From positions 186,001 to 250,000 of the forward strand of contig NZ_FNNV01000009.1 of NCBI RefSeq assembly GCF_900106745.1: DNA of 64,000 nt, given 5' to 3'. This document shows, piece by piece, positions 50,794-59,414 of this stretch. Within the stretch, counting starts at the first letter, position 1. The number at the start of each line of letters is the position of its first letter. The notes under the pieces were generated by a model that was not told the DNA's origin, did not search any database, and saw nothing but the letters and a program-made list of their open reading frames with translations. A program made the translations under genes and the position numbers. This DNA comes from Paenibacillus sp. CF384. GTDB taxonomy: Bacteria > Bacillota > Bacilli > Paenibacillales > Paenibacillaceae.

Positions 50794-53445
50794 ATGGATA
50801 AATGGGTATTGATTGATGGGAACAGTATCATTTATAGAGCATTCTTCGCGATGCCGCCGCTTACGAATTCGTCGGGGCTGCATACGAATGCGGTGTACGG
50901 TTTTACAACCATGCTGCTCAAGCTGCTGGAGGAAGAGAAACCGACGCATATGCTGGTTGCCTTCGATGCGGGCAAGATCACGTTCCGTCATGAAGGCTAT
51001 GCGGAATACAAGGGCGGCCGGGAGAAAACGCCGTCCGAACTGTCGGAGCAATTCCCTGTGCTCAAAGAGCTACTGCGCTCATTTGGAATCGCGCAATACG
51101 AGCTGCCGGGGTACGAGGCCGATGACATTATCGGGACACTCAGCCGATTGGCGGATGAGGGCGGCATTGAAACGGTCGTCGTGTCCGGAGACAAGGATAT
51201 GCTGCAGCTGGCTTCCGATCATGTCACGATTGCGCTCACGCGCAAAGGGGTTACGGATGTGGAGCGCTACGATCCGGCCGGCATCCAAGAACGGTACGGC
51301 TTAACGCCGCTGCAAATTATCGACCTGAAAGGTCTGATGGGCGATACATCCGATAATATCCCGGGCATTCCGGGCGTCGGAGAGAAGACAGCGCTGAAGC
51401 TGCTGCACGAATTCGGCAGCGTGGAAGGCGTGCTTGCCAATACGGGCGAGATTAAAGGCAAGATGAAGGAAAAGGTTGAAGAGCATCAAGAAAGTGCCCT
51501 CATGAGCAAGAAGCTCGCTACGATCTACCGCGAAGTGCCGCTTGAGAACAAAGGGGACGAGCTGGTATACAGCGGCTATGACGAAGTCACGCTTGGCGAT
51601 ATGTTCCGCAAGCTGGAGTTCAAGTCGCTGATTGAGCGACTGCAGCTTCCGGAAGCGGGAGGTACGGTTGGACTCGCAGAAGCTAACTATGAGGTTGTCA
51701 CTGCGAGTGAGCTGACAGCCGGAGCGTTGTCGGAGATACTCGCGACATCGGAAAGCTTCTATATTGAAGCGATTGGCGACAATCCGCACCAAGCGCGATT
51801 CATCGGACTGGCTGTGGCGAGCGGCGAACGCGTCGTGGTCGTCACTTATGACGAGCTAATGGATGCGAAAATATCCGCTCCCGTGCGTCAATGGCTCCAG
51901 GATGAGCAAGCGCCTAAGAAAGGCTACGATCTGCACAAGGCAGAGCTTGTCCTGTCATGGCTTGGCATTGAACTGCGCGGGACAACCTTCGACGCGCTGC
52001 TTGCGGCGTATCTGCTGGATCCAACCGAATCGAGCCAAACATTGGCTGCGCTCATTCAGCGACACAAACTTGCGGCCATTCAAACGGATGAATCCGTGTA
52101 TGGCAAAGGCGCGAAGTTCCAAGTGCCTGCTTCGGAAGTCCTCGCCGGCCATCTGGCTGCCAAAGCGGATGCCGTCCGCAGACTCGTTCCGATGCTGACC
52201 GAAGAGCTGGAAACCGGTCACATGAGCAAGCTGTGTTATGAACTGGAGCAGCCGCTGGCTGTTGTTCTCGCAGGCATGGAGAAACAAGGCATTAAGGTAA
52301 ACGCCTCGGTGCTTGAGGATCTCGGCGCAGAGCTGGAGAAGAACATTTCTCAATACATGAGCGATATCTATATGCATGCCGGCATGGAGTTCAATATTAA
52401 CTCGCCGAAGCAGCTGGGAGAGGTGCTCTTCGAGAAGCTGGGCCTTCCCGCATGGAAGAAAACGAAAACCGGTTATTCGACCGATGCGGAAGTACTGGAG
52501 AAACTCGAGCCGTACCACGAAATCGTGAAGCTCATTCTGCTTTACCGCCAGCTGGCGAAGCTGCAGTCTACTTATGTAGAAGGTCTGCTGAAGGAGATTC
52601 GCCGCGATACGGGCAAGGTGCATACCTTCTATCGTCAGACGATCGCCGCAACCGGACGCCTATCGAGCCAATTCCCGAACCTGCAGAACATTCCGATTCG
52701 CTTAGAGGAAGGGCGCCGCATTCGCAAAGCGTTCGTCCCTTCTGAGCCAGGTTGGACGATTCTCGCAGCCGACTATTCACAGATCGAACTCCGTGTTCTG
52801 GCGCATATTTCCGGCGATGAGAAGATGAAGACTGCGTTTATCGAGGATACCGATATTCATACCAAGACGGCGATGGACGTCTTCGGCGTCACTGCGGATC
52901 AAGTCGATGCGAATATGCGCCGTCAAGCCAAAGCGGTTAACTTCGGGATCGTGTACGGCATCAGCGACTTCGGTCTGTCGAACAACCTGAACATCGCGCG
53001 CAAGGATGCAGCGAAGTTTATCGAGCAATATTTTGAAGTATTCCACGGGGTTCGGGCTTACATGGACAATATCGTGGCCCAAGCCCGCGCAGATGGCTTC
53101 GTGACGACGCTGCTTGAGCGCCGCCGCTATTTGCCGGAAATCAAAGCATCGAATTTCAACCTTCGTTCGTTCGCCGAACGGACAGCGATGAACACGCCGA
53201 TTCAAGGAACTGCGGCGGATATCATCAAGCTGGCGATGGTGAACATGGACAAGGAGCTTCGCGATCGCGGACTCCGCAGCCGCATGCTGCTGCAGGTACA
53301 CGATGAGCTCGTCTTCGAAGTCCCGGCTGAAGAGCTGGAGCTGATGAAGACACTTGTACCGGAGGTTATGGAAGGCGCACTGAAGCTGGATGTGCCGCTT
53401 AAAGCAGACGTCAGCTTCGGGGATAACTGGTATGAAGCGAAGTAG
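50794..53445 (+). CDS. polA: DNA polymerase I
   Basis: 883 residues, the Bacillales size. 5'-3' exonuclease domain (~1-290: DGNSIIYRAFFAMPPL, YEADDIIGTL, GLMGDTSDNIPG), a 3'-5' exonuclease-like domain (~310-470) that has lost the DxE metal site (SFYIEAIGD), so no proofreading, and the polymerase domain with motif A ADYSQIELRVLAHISGD, motif B RRQAKAVNFGIVYGIS and motif C QVHDELVFEV. ATG 50794 gives the canonical N-terminus MDKWVLIDGN; AAGGTGAGG lies upstream. In Bacillus polA follows phoPR; here it follows the pst and c-di-GMP genes. Confidence 0.97.
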   Translation: MDKWVLIDGNSIIYRAFFAMPPLTNSSGLHTNAVYGFTTMLLKLLEEEKPTHMLVAFDAGKITFRHEGYAEYKGGREKTPSELSEQFPVLKELLRSFGIAQYELPGYEADDIIGTLSRLADEGGIETVVVSGDKDMLQLASDHVTIALTRKGVTDVERYDPAGIQERYGLTPLQIIDLKGLMGDTSDNIPGIPGVGEKTALKLLHEFGSVEGVLANTGEIKGKMKEKVEEHQESALMSKKLATIYREVPLENKGDELVYSGYDEVTLGDMFRKLEFKSLIERLQLPEAGGTVGLAEANYEVVTASELTAGALSEILATSESFYIEAIGDNPHQARFIGLAVASGERVVVVTYDELMDAKISAPVRQWLQDEQAPKKGYDLHKAELVLSWLGIELRGTTFDALLAAYLLDPTESSQTLAALIQRHKLAAIQTDESVYGKGAKFQVPASEVLAGHLAAKADAVRRLVPMLTEELETGHMSKLCYELEQPLAVVLAGMEKQGIKVNASVLEDLGAELEKNISQYMSDIYMHAGMEFNINSPKQLGEVLFEKLGLPAWKKTKTGYSTDAEVLEKLEPYHEIVKLILLYRQLAKLQSTYVEGLLKEIRRDTGKVHTFYRQTIAATGRLSSQFPNLQNIPIRLEEGRRIRKAFVPSEPGWTILAADYSQIELRVLAHISGDEKMKTAFIEDTDIHTKTAMDVFGVTADQVDANMRRQAKAVNFGIVYGISDFGLSNNLNIARKDAAKFIEQYFEVFHGVRAYMDNIVAQARADGFVTTLLERRRYLPEIKASNFNLRSFAERTAMNTPIQGTAADIIKLAMVNMDKELRDRGLRSRMLLQVHDELVFEVPAEELELMKTLVPEVMEGALKLDVPLKADVSFGDNWYEAK

Positions 53446-53473
53446 GAATATACAACAATAGCATTGAAATCGA

Positions 53474-53528
53474 GAAAGCTTTAGTACGCTCCCTGCACAT
53501 TGCTGGTGGGGCGTTCTAGAGCTTTTTC
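53474..53528 (+). terminator. terminator after polA
   Basis: AAAGCTTTAGTACGCTCCC pairs imperfectly with GGGGCGTTCTAGAGCTTT, followed by T5. The remaining gap to mutM holds a TATAAT (53625-53630) that may be the mutM -10, without a clear -35. Confidence 0.65.
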
Positions 53529-53664
53529 TTCATCTACATGGCAGTCATACTCACTATAAGCAGTTTTCGGTGCGAGGCTTGTAGGGAAGAAGGCTTTTGG
53601 CTAGGAGATTTGGCCTTGCTGAGGTATAATGAGGTCTGAACCATGGCTTGGGAGGGAACACGTA

Positions 53665-54534
53665 ATGCCGGAACTACCGGAGGTTGAAACCGTTCGGCGA
53701 ACGCTGAACGAGTTAATTAAGGGGAAACGGATCGAGCGGGTTACCGTGTCGCTTCCGCGTATTATACAACGACCACATGAGCCGGAGATTTTCGCTGCTG
53801 CTCTTGCCGGTCATACCATCGAATCCGTGGAACGCCGAGGCAAGTTTCTGCGGATACTGCTGGATGGGCTAGTGCTCGTTTCACATCTTCGCATGGAAGG
53901 CCGTTATGGCGTTTACGAAGCAGATGAACCCGTGGAACTTCACACGCATGTTCGTTTTCATTTCGAAGACGGCACGGAGCTGCGCTATAAAGACGTACGC
54001 CAATTCGGCACGATGCATCTGTTTGCACCGGGTGAAGATTTAACGCTTCCCCCGCTGAACAAGCTGGGGATTGAACCGCTCAACGAAGCGTTCACATTGC
54101 AAGCCTTCAAGAAGGAAGTGGCTCATCGAACGACCAAGATCAAGCCGCTTCTGCTGAATCAGGAATATATCGTTGGACTCGGCAATATTTATGTGGACGA
54201 GGCGCTCTTCACGGCTGGCATCCACCCCGAACGGACAGCAGATTCCATCAAGCCCGCAGAGTGGACGAAGCTTCATGAAGCGATTCGAGCGACACTGTCG
54301 CGAGCAGTCGATGCAGGCGGATCGTCGATTAAGTCTTATGTGAACGGCCAAGGCGAGATGGGGATGTTCCAGCATGAGCTGCTCATCTATGGCCGCAAGA
54401 ACGAGCCTTGCCGCAAATGCGGTGCAAGCATAGATAAGACCGTCGTTGGCGGCAGAGGCACGCATATCTGCCTCAAATGCCAACCGCTTCCGAAGAAGCG
54501 GGGCAGTAACGCAGCCAAGCCGGCGTCTAAATAA
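53665..54534 (+). CDS. mutM: formamidopyrimidine-DNA glycosylase
   Basis: 289-residue base-excision repair enzyme that removes 8-oxoguanine and formamidopyrimidines and nicks the strand. ATG 53665 gives the obligatory MPELPEVETV, with catalytic Pro2 (after Met removal) and Glu3; GGGAGGG precedes it. Lys in RRGKFLRI, the helix-two-turn-helix and the C-terminal zinc finger (CRKCGASIDK ... CLKC) are present. Order polA-mutM-ytaF-coaE is the Bacillales norm. Confidence 0.96.
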   Translation: MPELPEVETVRRTLNELIKGKRIERVTVSLPRIIQRPHEPEIFAAALAGHTIESVERRGKFLRILLDGLVLVSHLRMEGRYGVYEADEPVELHTHVRFHFEDGTELRYKDVRQFGTMHLFAPGEDLTLPPLNKLGIEPLNEAFTLQAFKKEVAHRTTKIKPLLLNQEYIVGLGNIYVDEALFTAGIHPERTADSIKPAEWTKLHEAIRATLSRAVDAGGSSIKSYVNGQGEMGMFQHELLIYGRKNEPCRKCGASIDKTVVGGRGTHICLKCQPLPKKRGSNAAKPASK

Positions 54535-54631
54535 GGAACGACTCCGGGCAGCGTGCATATGATGTACCATTCATGTTTTCTAGGCGAATGCACAGAACCT
54601 GCGCTTTCGTCATCATGGGAGGGACATCAAG

Positions 54632-55360
54632 TTGCTCATTCATGCTGCATCACTGCTGCTGCTTGCTTTTGCCGTTAGCTTGGATGGATTCGGCGTAGGC
54701 GTTACGTACGGACTTCGGCGGATCCGAATTCCGGTGCCGTCGATTGTCATTATCGCCTTTTGCTCCGGGCTGGTCGTCTGGCTGTCCATGCAAATTGGCG
54801 CACTTCTAACCGGATACATGTCGCCGGATGTGGCCAAATGGATCGGTGCGATTCTATTGATGCTGATTGGCGTCTGGGCGCTCATCCAGTATTGGAAACG
54901 CAGAACGGAAGGGGACTCGGAGGATTCCGATTCCGGGGAAACCTCTGCAGCCGCCTCCGCCGAGAATGGCGGAAATGATGGGACCGGTGCTGCAATGGGC
55001 AACATTCGGATGGCGGCATCCACGATTGTGATCCTGGAATTGAAGCGATTAGGCATTGTGATTCAAATCCTGCGAACGCCGCAAATGGCCGACGTGGATC
55101 GATCCGGTATTATTTCGGCATCAGAAGCGGTGCTGCTCGGATTCGCATTGTCGCTCGACAGCTTCGGAGCGGGACTTGGTGCAGCGATGGTTGGTTTCAA
55201 TCCGCTATTGACTGCGGTCGTTATATCCGGAGCGAGCGGGATCTTCCTGCTTGCGGGCATGCGGCTTGGTTTCCGATTCGCAGCTTGGCGCGGCATGCGT
55301 GCCTTGTCGGTGCTGCCCGGTATTATGCTGATTGTAATGGGCGTTATGCGTTTAATGTAG
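54632..55360 (+). CDS. ytaF: sporulation membrane protein YtaF
   Basis: 242 residues, about six membrane helices in two homologous halves (LAFAVSLDGFGVGVTYG and LGFALSLDSFGAGLGAA), as in MntP/YtaF proteins. The acidic, Ser/Glu-rich loop (~92-118) joins them. Between the halves residues 154-165 read DVDRSGIISASE, a perfect 12-residue EF-hand-like loop. TTG start at 54632 behind GGGAGGG. Known to be linked with sporulation in Bacillus; ion transport is plausible. Confidence 0.88.
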   Translation: MLIHAASLLLLAFAVSLDGFGVGVTYGLRRIRIPVPSIVIIAFCSGLVVWLSMQIGALLTGYMSPDVAKWIGAILLMLIGVWALIQYWKRRTEGDSEDSDSGETSAAASAENGGNDGTGAAMGNIRMAASTIVILELKRLGIVIQILRTPQMADVDRSGIISASEAVLLGFALSLDSFGAGLGAAMVGFNPLLTAVVISGASGIFLLAGMRLGFRFAAWRGMRALSVLPGIMLIVMGVMRLM

Positions 55361-55388
55361 GTGAAGGACAGAACTTGAGGTGAACGTA

Positions 55389-55988
55389 GTGATACTGGGA
55401 TTAACCGGCGGCATCGCTTGTGGAAAAAGCACCGTCAGCGCCATGCTTGTATCGCATGGCGCCAAGCTAATCGATGCCGACCAGGTCGCCCGGGAGGTCG
55501 TACTCCCCGGCGAGCCGGCGCTGGCAGCGATTGTTGCTGAATTCGGACAAGCGGTCTTGAACGAAGACGGCACGATGAATCGAGCCGAGGTGGGCAAGCT
55601 GGTATTCGGCAATCGCGAACGGTTGACGAAGCTCGAAGGCATTCTGCATCCTGCGATTCGAGGACGAATGTGGGAGCGAATCAACGCCTATGCGGCAGAA
55701 GATGCGAATCAGTTAATAGTAGCGGATATCCCTTTATTATATGAAACCGGACAAGCATCGCTGTATGAGGCTGTGATGGTCGTATATGTACCGAAGGAGA
55801 TTCAGATCGAACGGCTGATGCAGCGTAATTCGCTGACGAGGGAACAGGCAGAAGAGCGGATCGCGCTGCAGATGGATATCGAAGAGAAAAGACGCCTAGC
55901 GGATTTCGTCATCGACAACAGCGGAACGATTGCGGAAACGGCGCAGCAAGTGGAACAGTTTTGGCGTGGGCAGGGATTGCAGTTATGA
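55389..55988 (+). CDS. coaE: dephospho-CoA kinase
   Basis: 199 residues; phosphorylates dephospho-CoA, the last step of coenzyme A synthesis. GTG 55389 gives the standard N-terminus MILGLTGGIACGKSTVS (P-loop at residues 7-15) behind TTGAGGTGA; a GTG three codons earlier is less well placed. DADQVAREVV, LHPAIRGRM and DIPLLYETG are family blocks. Its stop overlaps the next start (ATGA). Confidence 0.95.
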   Translation: MILGLTGGIACGKSTVSAMLVSHGAKLIDADQVAREVVLPGEPALAAIVAEFGQAVLNEDGTMNRAEVGKLVFGNRERLTKLEGILHPAIRGRMWERINAYAAEDANQLIVADIPLLYETGQASLYEAVMVVYVPKEIQIERLMQRNSLTREQAEERIALQMDIEEKRRLADFVIDNSGTIAETAQQVEQFWRGQGLQL

Positions 55989-56569
55989 CGATGAGAAAAC
56001 TTCGAAGAAGAGTCATTCTAATTATTACGTTAGCTTTTGTCGTACTGCTGTTCGTTCGATCGGAGTGGATGAGCCACTGGATGTATCCGATCCACTTCCG
56101 AGAGGATATCGTAATCAGTGCGGATAATTATAAGCTTGAACCACATTTGGTGGCCGCCATCATAAGAGTAGAAACCAATTATAAGACTGGGGTTGTATCG
56201 CGTAAAGGCGCTATCGGCGTTATGCAGCTGATGCCGGACACAGCAAACTGGATTATTCAGAAGGGCGGCTTTGGCAAAATATCAACCGAAGCGATCTCCA
56301 ATCGTGCAGACGTGAGCATAGAGATCGGGACTTGGTATTTGCATGCATTAAATCAGCAGTTCGATGGCAATATGTATACTGTGATCGCTGCATACAATGC
56401 AGGACCTGGCAACGTGAGCCGCTGGCTTGCGGACGGGACTTGGGACGGTAGGCTGGAGACGGTGGATCAGGTGCCTTTCGGGGAAACAAGACACTATATA
56501 CAGCGGGTCATTTATTATTATAATAAGTACAAGACCCTTTATCCGGACTTATTGGAAAGCGACAAATAA
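55985..56569 (+). CDS. membrane-anchored lytic transglycosylase (SLT family)
   Basis: 194 residues. A basic N-terminus with one membrane anchor (VILIITLAFVVLLFV) and an SLT domain outside the cell. Catalytic Glu63 is in IRVETNY, followed by GAIGVMQLMPDTA and AAYNAGPGNVSRWL. It cleaves the glycan strands of peptidoglycan. Coupled to coaE by a 4-bp overlap, as in other Bacillales where it sits in the same position. Confidence 0.93.
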   Translation: MTMRKLRRRVILIITLAFVVLLFVRSEWMSHWMYPIHFREDIVISADNYKLEPHLVAAIIRVETNYKTGVVSRKGAIGVMQLMPDTANWIIQKGGFGKISTEAISNRADVSIEIGTWYLHALNQQFDGNMYTVIAAYNAGPGNVSRWLADGTWDGRLETVDQVPFGETRHYIQRVIYYYNKYKTLYPDLLESDK

Positions 56570-56603
56570 CTTTGGCCGGCTGCCCACAGGCAACCAGCCA
56601 AAG
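56570..56603. terminator. hairpin between convergent slt and ssp genes
   Basis: CTTTGGCCGGCTGCC pairs with GGCAACCAGCCAAAG (two wobbles, 4-nt loop). There is no good T-run on either side, so termination is likely but not certain. Confidence 0.5.
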
Positions 56604-56624
56604 CTTGGAGATTACGATCTTCGA

Positions 56625-56834
56625 TTATCGACCTGCAAGAGATTGTTCGGCGATTTGCACTAGTTTACGGGTAATACTTCCCCCGATAGAACCGGCATCC
56701 TTCGTTGTGATGTTACCGTAGTATCCATCGGATGGAAGGGAGATACCCAGCTCTTGTGCGACCTCATATTTCATTTGGTCTAATGCAGCACCTGCTTGTG
56801 GTACAACGAGTTGACTGCTACCGTTGTTGGCCAT
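56625..56834 (-). CDS. alpha/beta-type small acid-soluble spore protein
   Basis: 69 residues; coats and protects DNA in the dormant spore. Family blocks are LDQMKYEVAQELGI (with the GPR protease site near YEVAQE) and GGSITRKLVQIAEQSL. AAGGAGGTGA precedes the ATG, among the strongest ribosome sites here. A sigma-G-like promoter lies upstream. Confidence 0.96.
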   Translation of the reverse strand: MANNGSSQLVVPQAGAALDQMKYEVAQELGISLPSDGYYGNITTKDAGSIGGSITRKLVQIAEQSLAGR

Positions 56835-56865
56835 TTGTCGTTCACCTCCTTGCGGTTGGTAACTG

Positions 56866-56896
56866 TATTATGTGCGTTAGACCATTTTTCATTACA
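56866..56896 (-). promoter_or_regulatory. putative sigma-G promoter of the SASP gene
   Basis: On the minus strand CATAATA (56866-56872) lies 18 bp after TGTAAT (56891-56896). The -10 is ideal for sigma-G, the -35 only partial. Confidence 0.5.
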
Positions 56897-56970
56897 GGTA
56901 ACGATTGGGAAACGATTCATAACGTGTTATTTCGTATTCACTATGCATGTAGACGGAGGAGCTTTAGACG

Positions 56971-57435
56971 ATGAAATGTCCGTATTGCGATTATGCTGGG
57001 ACGAAAGTGCTCGATTCCAGACCCGCTAACGAAAATAAATCGATACGCCGTCGCCGTGAATGCGAGAAATGCACGCGGCGGTTCACGACCTTTGAGATGG
57101 TGGAAGAAACGCCCTTGATCGTCATCAAGAAAGACGGCAGCCGGGAAGAATTCAGTCGCGACAAGATTTTGCGCGGTCTGATCCGTGCCTGCGAGAAACG
57201 ACCCGTTTCCGTGGATCAGCTGGAAATTATCGTGTCCGAGGCGGAGAAAGAGCTTCGCACGACGGCACAAGCCGAGGTGGAGAGCCGTGAAATCGGCGAG
57301 CTCGTCATGTCGCAGCTGTATCCGGTGGACGAAGTGGCTTATGTCCGATTCGCGTCGGTATATCGCCAGTTCAAGGATATCGACATGTTTATGAAGGAAT
57401 TGAATAGCCTGCTCAACAAGCATCCTATGAATTAA
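56971..57435 (+). CDS. nrdR: transcriptional repressor NrdR
   Basis: 154 residues; represses ribonucleotide reductase genes according to ATP/dATP. Zinc ribbon with Cys3, Cys6, Cys31 and Cys34 ([10 protein letters not shown] ... [10 protein letters not shown]), then the ATP-cone (~49-139: [19 protein letters not shown]). GGAGGAG precedes the ATG. Own terminator downstream. Confidence 0.97.
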   Translation: MKCPYCDYAGTKVLDSRPANENKSIRRRRECEKCTRRFTTFEMVEETPLIVIKKDGSREEFSRDKILRGLIRACEKRPVSVDQLEIIVSEAEKELRTTAQAEVESREIGELVMSQLYPVDEVAYVRFASVYRQFKDIDMFMKELNSLLNKHPMN

Positions 57436-57459
57436 GCTCGCTTGGACTAGCATTGGAAG

Positions 57460-57497
57460 CCTGCAATCACGTTCGTCGTGGCTTGCAGGTTTTTTTA
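57460..57497 (+). terminator. terminator after nrdR
   Basis: CCTGCAA and TTGCAGG with an inner CACG/CGTG stem, followed by T7. Confidence 0.85.
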
Positions 57498-57549
57498 TGT
57501 CCAATCGACAGAAAGGAGTGTACGACATTGGTATGATATGGTATGTTCT

Positions 57550-57584
57550 AAGTAATAAGTAGTAAGTAGTAAGTAGTAAGTAAA
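57550..57584 (+). repeat. heptamer tandem repeat AAGTAGT before GPP34 gene
   Basis: Five heptamers in phase: AAGTAAT, AAGTAGT three times, AAGTAAA. It lies directly upstream of the ribosome site of the GPP34 gene; copy-number change there would alter leader length or promoter spacing. Confidence 0.85.
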
Positions 57585-57602
57585 CTGACGGAGGGGATTT
57601 CC

Positions 57603-58265
57603 GTGAACCGAGAATATGGCCTTACAGAGAAATTTGCTATCGTAGCCTCAGATATCCGGGCACATCGGAAGCATACGTTCAATCGAACGAATTTGGAAGT
57701 GTACGTGATCGGTGCAGCGCTTATTGAGCTCATGCTGAATGAGCGGGTTCTTGTGGATGCCAAAGGGTACCTCCGCATAGAGGATCATGCTGTAGACAAT
57801 ACCGACCCGAATTTCATTCCGTTGGTGGATAGCTTGTTGAATGCTAGGAAGCCTAGGAAATTAAAGGGCTGGATCCATTATTTCTACATGAGGTACAGGC
57901 TGCGCCAAACGATGATGGGGTCCTTGACGAAATCATTGTTTGATGAAGGCGCGATGGCAATGGAGAAGCGGAAATTCCTCTACATCATCCCCTACCATCG
58001 TTATGTAACCACTCCCGAGCACAAGGATCCCGTTATTCAGCGACTTCGGGCAGAACTGCTGGAGGACGGACCGGTGACCAAAGAAACCGCCATACTGGCC
58101 ATGATGATGGAGACCTCGCAGCAGCTAAAGGTTTATTTCTCAGGTTATGAGAAAAGCGAATTGAAGAGAAAGCTCTCGGAGCTGCATGAAACGCAGCATG
58201 AGGAATGGAAGAACATCAAATTGATTCGCAGGGCCCTCGAAGAGATTGAAGCATCTTCAACATAG
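57603..58265 (+). CDS. GPP34 family phosphoprotein
   Basis: 220 residues, related to the Golgi phosphoprotein 3 fold found in many bacteria. Marks: LTEKFAIVAS, YVIGAALIELMLNERVLVDAKG and the beta-hairpin region KRKFLYIIPYHRYVTT. GTG 57603 follows GGAGGGG. Bacterial functions are unknown; the eukaryotic protein binds phosphoinositides. A small MerR-type gene follows and may be co-transcribed. Confidence 0.78.
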   Translation: MNREYGLTEKFAIVASDIRAHRKHTFNRTNLEVYVIGAALIELMLNERVLVDAKGYLRIEDHAVDNTDPNFIPLVDSLLNARKPRKLKGWIHYFYMRYRLRQTMMGSLTKSLFDEGAMAMEKRKFLYIIPYHRYVTTPEHKDPVIQRLRAELLEDGPVTKETAILAMMMETSQQLKVYFSGYEKSELKRKLSELHETQHEEWKNIKLIRRALEEIEASST

Positions 58266-58298
58266 GTGCGGGTGCTGTTGAGACGCGAGGAGAGAGCC

Positions 58299-58562
58299 AT
58301 GTCCAGACGCAGAAGCTTAGAGACGATTATGTCATCCGAGCTAGTCACGATAAGCGAGCTTGTTCAACTATCCGGCATGCGATACAGTACGCTGAAGTAT
58401 TATGCGGAGATCGGCTTGCTGCCGTTCGAGCAGTTGGATGTCGGCCTTGTAAGACGATATCCCAGAGAGCAGTCGCTGCAGCGGCTTGGGGAAATTGTTT
58501 TATACAAGGAGCGGGACGGGATGACGATTCAGGACATTATCGAACACTATCACGCCAAGTAG
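58299..58562 (+). CDS. small MerR-type DNA-binding protein
   Basis: 87 residues, only the winged helix-turn-helix part: LVTISELVQLSGMRYSTLKYYAEIGLLP (shown in two blocks, LVTISELVQLSG and RYSTLKYYAEIG) and RRYPREQSLQRLGEIVLYKERDGMTIQDI. There is no effector-binding tail. ATG 58299 follows GAGGAGAG. It comes 33 bp after the GPP34 gene and ends at a terminator, so the two may form a unit. Confidence 0.78.
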   Translation: MSRRRSLETIMSSELVTISELVQLSGMRYSTLKYYAEIGLLPFEQLDVGLVRRYPREQSLQRLGEIVLYKERDGMTIQDIIEHYHAK

Positions 58563-58578
58563 GGGATAGTGCGTGCGG

Positions 58579-58602
58579 TGCACCCATTAGGGTGCATTTT
58601 TT
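58579..58602 (+). terminator. terminator after merR-type gene
   Basis: TGCACCC and GGGTGCA form a perfect 7-bp stem with a 4-nt loop and T6. Confidence 0.85.
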
Positions 58603-58718
58603 AATTGGCCATCATGGTAGTTAGAAAGAAGCGCGGGGCTGCCCGTTTGACAGAAAGGCTGATAAAGCGTTACATCTATAGTAAGGTGAACGTGGAGAGA
58701 GGAGGCTTTCATTCAAGT

Positions 58719-59414
58719 ATGGATAAAACGAAAATTCTCATCATCGAAGACGAGACGGCGATTGCCGATTTGCTTGCCTATGGATTAACGAGAGAAGGTT
58801 TCCTGACCAGGATTGCCTCAAACGGAGCAGAAGGCATCGAGGCACTTGGGCAATTCAACCCTGATCTGCTTCTGCTGGATTGGATGCTGCCTGATCTGAG
58901 CGGCCTTGAACTATGCAAACGCGTCACAGCAGATTCCAACATCCCAATCGTGATGATCACGGCAAAATCAGATATTACGGACAAGATTCTCGGCCTGGAA
59001 TTCGGAGCCGACGATTATATTACGAAACCGTTCGATCTGCGAGAAGTCATCGCGCGCATCCGTACTATTCTTCGGAGACTAGCGAATGCGAATCGCTCCG
59101 AGGAAGCAGAGGAGGAACAGCCGCTTCGGTTCCACGATGTCGTAATCATTAAGAGTGAACGGATGGTCCGTAAGGGCGATGAACTCATCGATCTGACGCC
59201 GAAGGAATTCGATTTGCTGATTAAGCTGTGCGGCAATCGTGGACGGATCTTCTCGCGAGAGGAGTTGCTGGAATTGGTATGGGGCTATGAGTATGCGGGA
59301 GAAACAAGAACGGTGGACAATCATATTCAGCGGCTGAGGAAGAAGCTGGATGCGAACGAATACATAACGACCGTGTTCGGCATCGGCTATAAATTCGAGA
59401 AAGGGACGACGTAG
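58719..59414 (+). CDS. OmpR/PhoB-family response regulator
   Basis: 231 residues. Receiver domain with acidic pocket (IIEDE), phospho-acceptor Asp54 (LLLLDWMLP), Thr in MITAKSD and Lys in YITKPFD. The C-terminal winged helix reads DLTPKEFDLLIKLCGN, then ETRTVDNHIQRLRKKL. ATG 58719 follows AGAGGAGG. A TTGACA (58647-58652) may be its -35, but the -10 is unclear. First gene of a regulator-kinase-lipoprotein operon. Confidence 0.93.
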   Translation: MDKTKILIIEDETAIADLLAYGLTREGFLTRIASNGAEGIEALGQFNPDLLLLDWMLPDLSGLELCKRVTADSNIPIVMITAKSDITDKILGLEFGADDYITKPFDLREVIARIRTILRRLANANRSEEAEEEQPLRFHDVVIIKSERMVRKGDELIDLTPKEFDLLIKLCGNRGRIFSREELLELVWGYEYAGETRTVDNHIQRLRKKLDANEYITTVFGIGYKFEKGTT

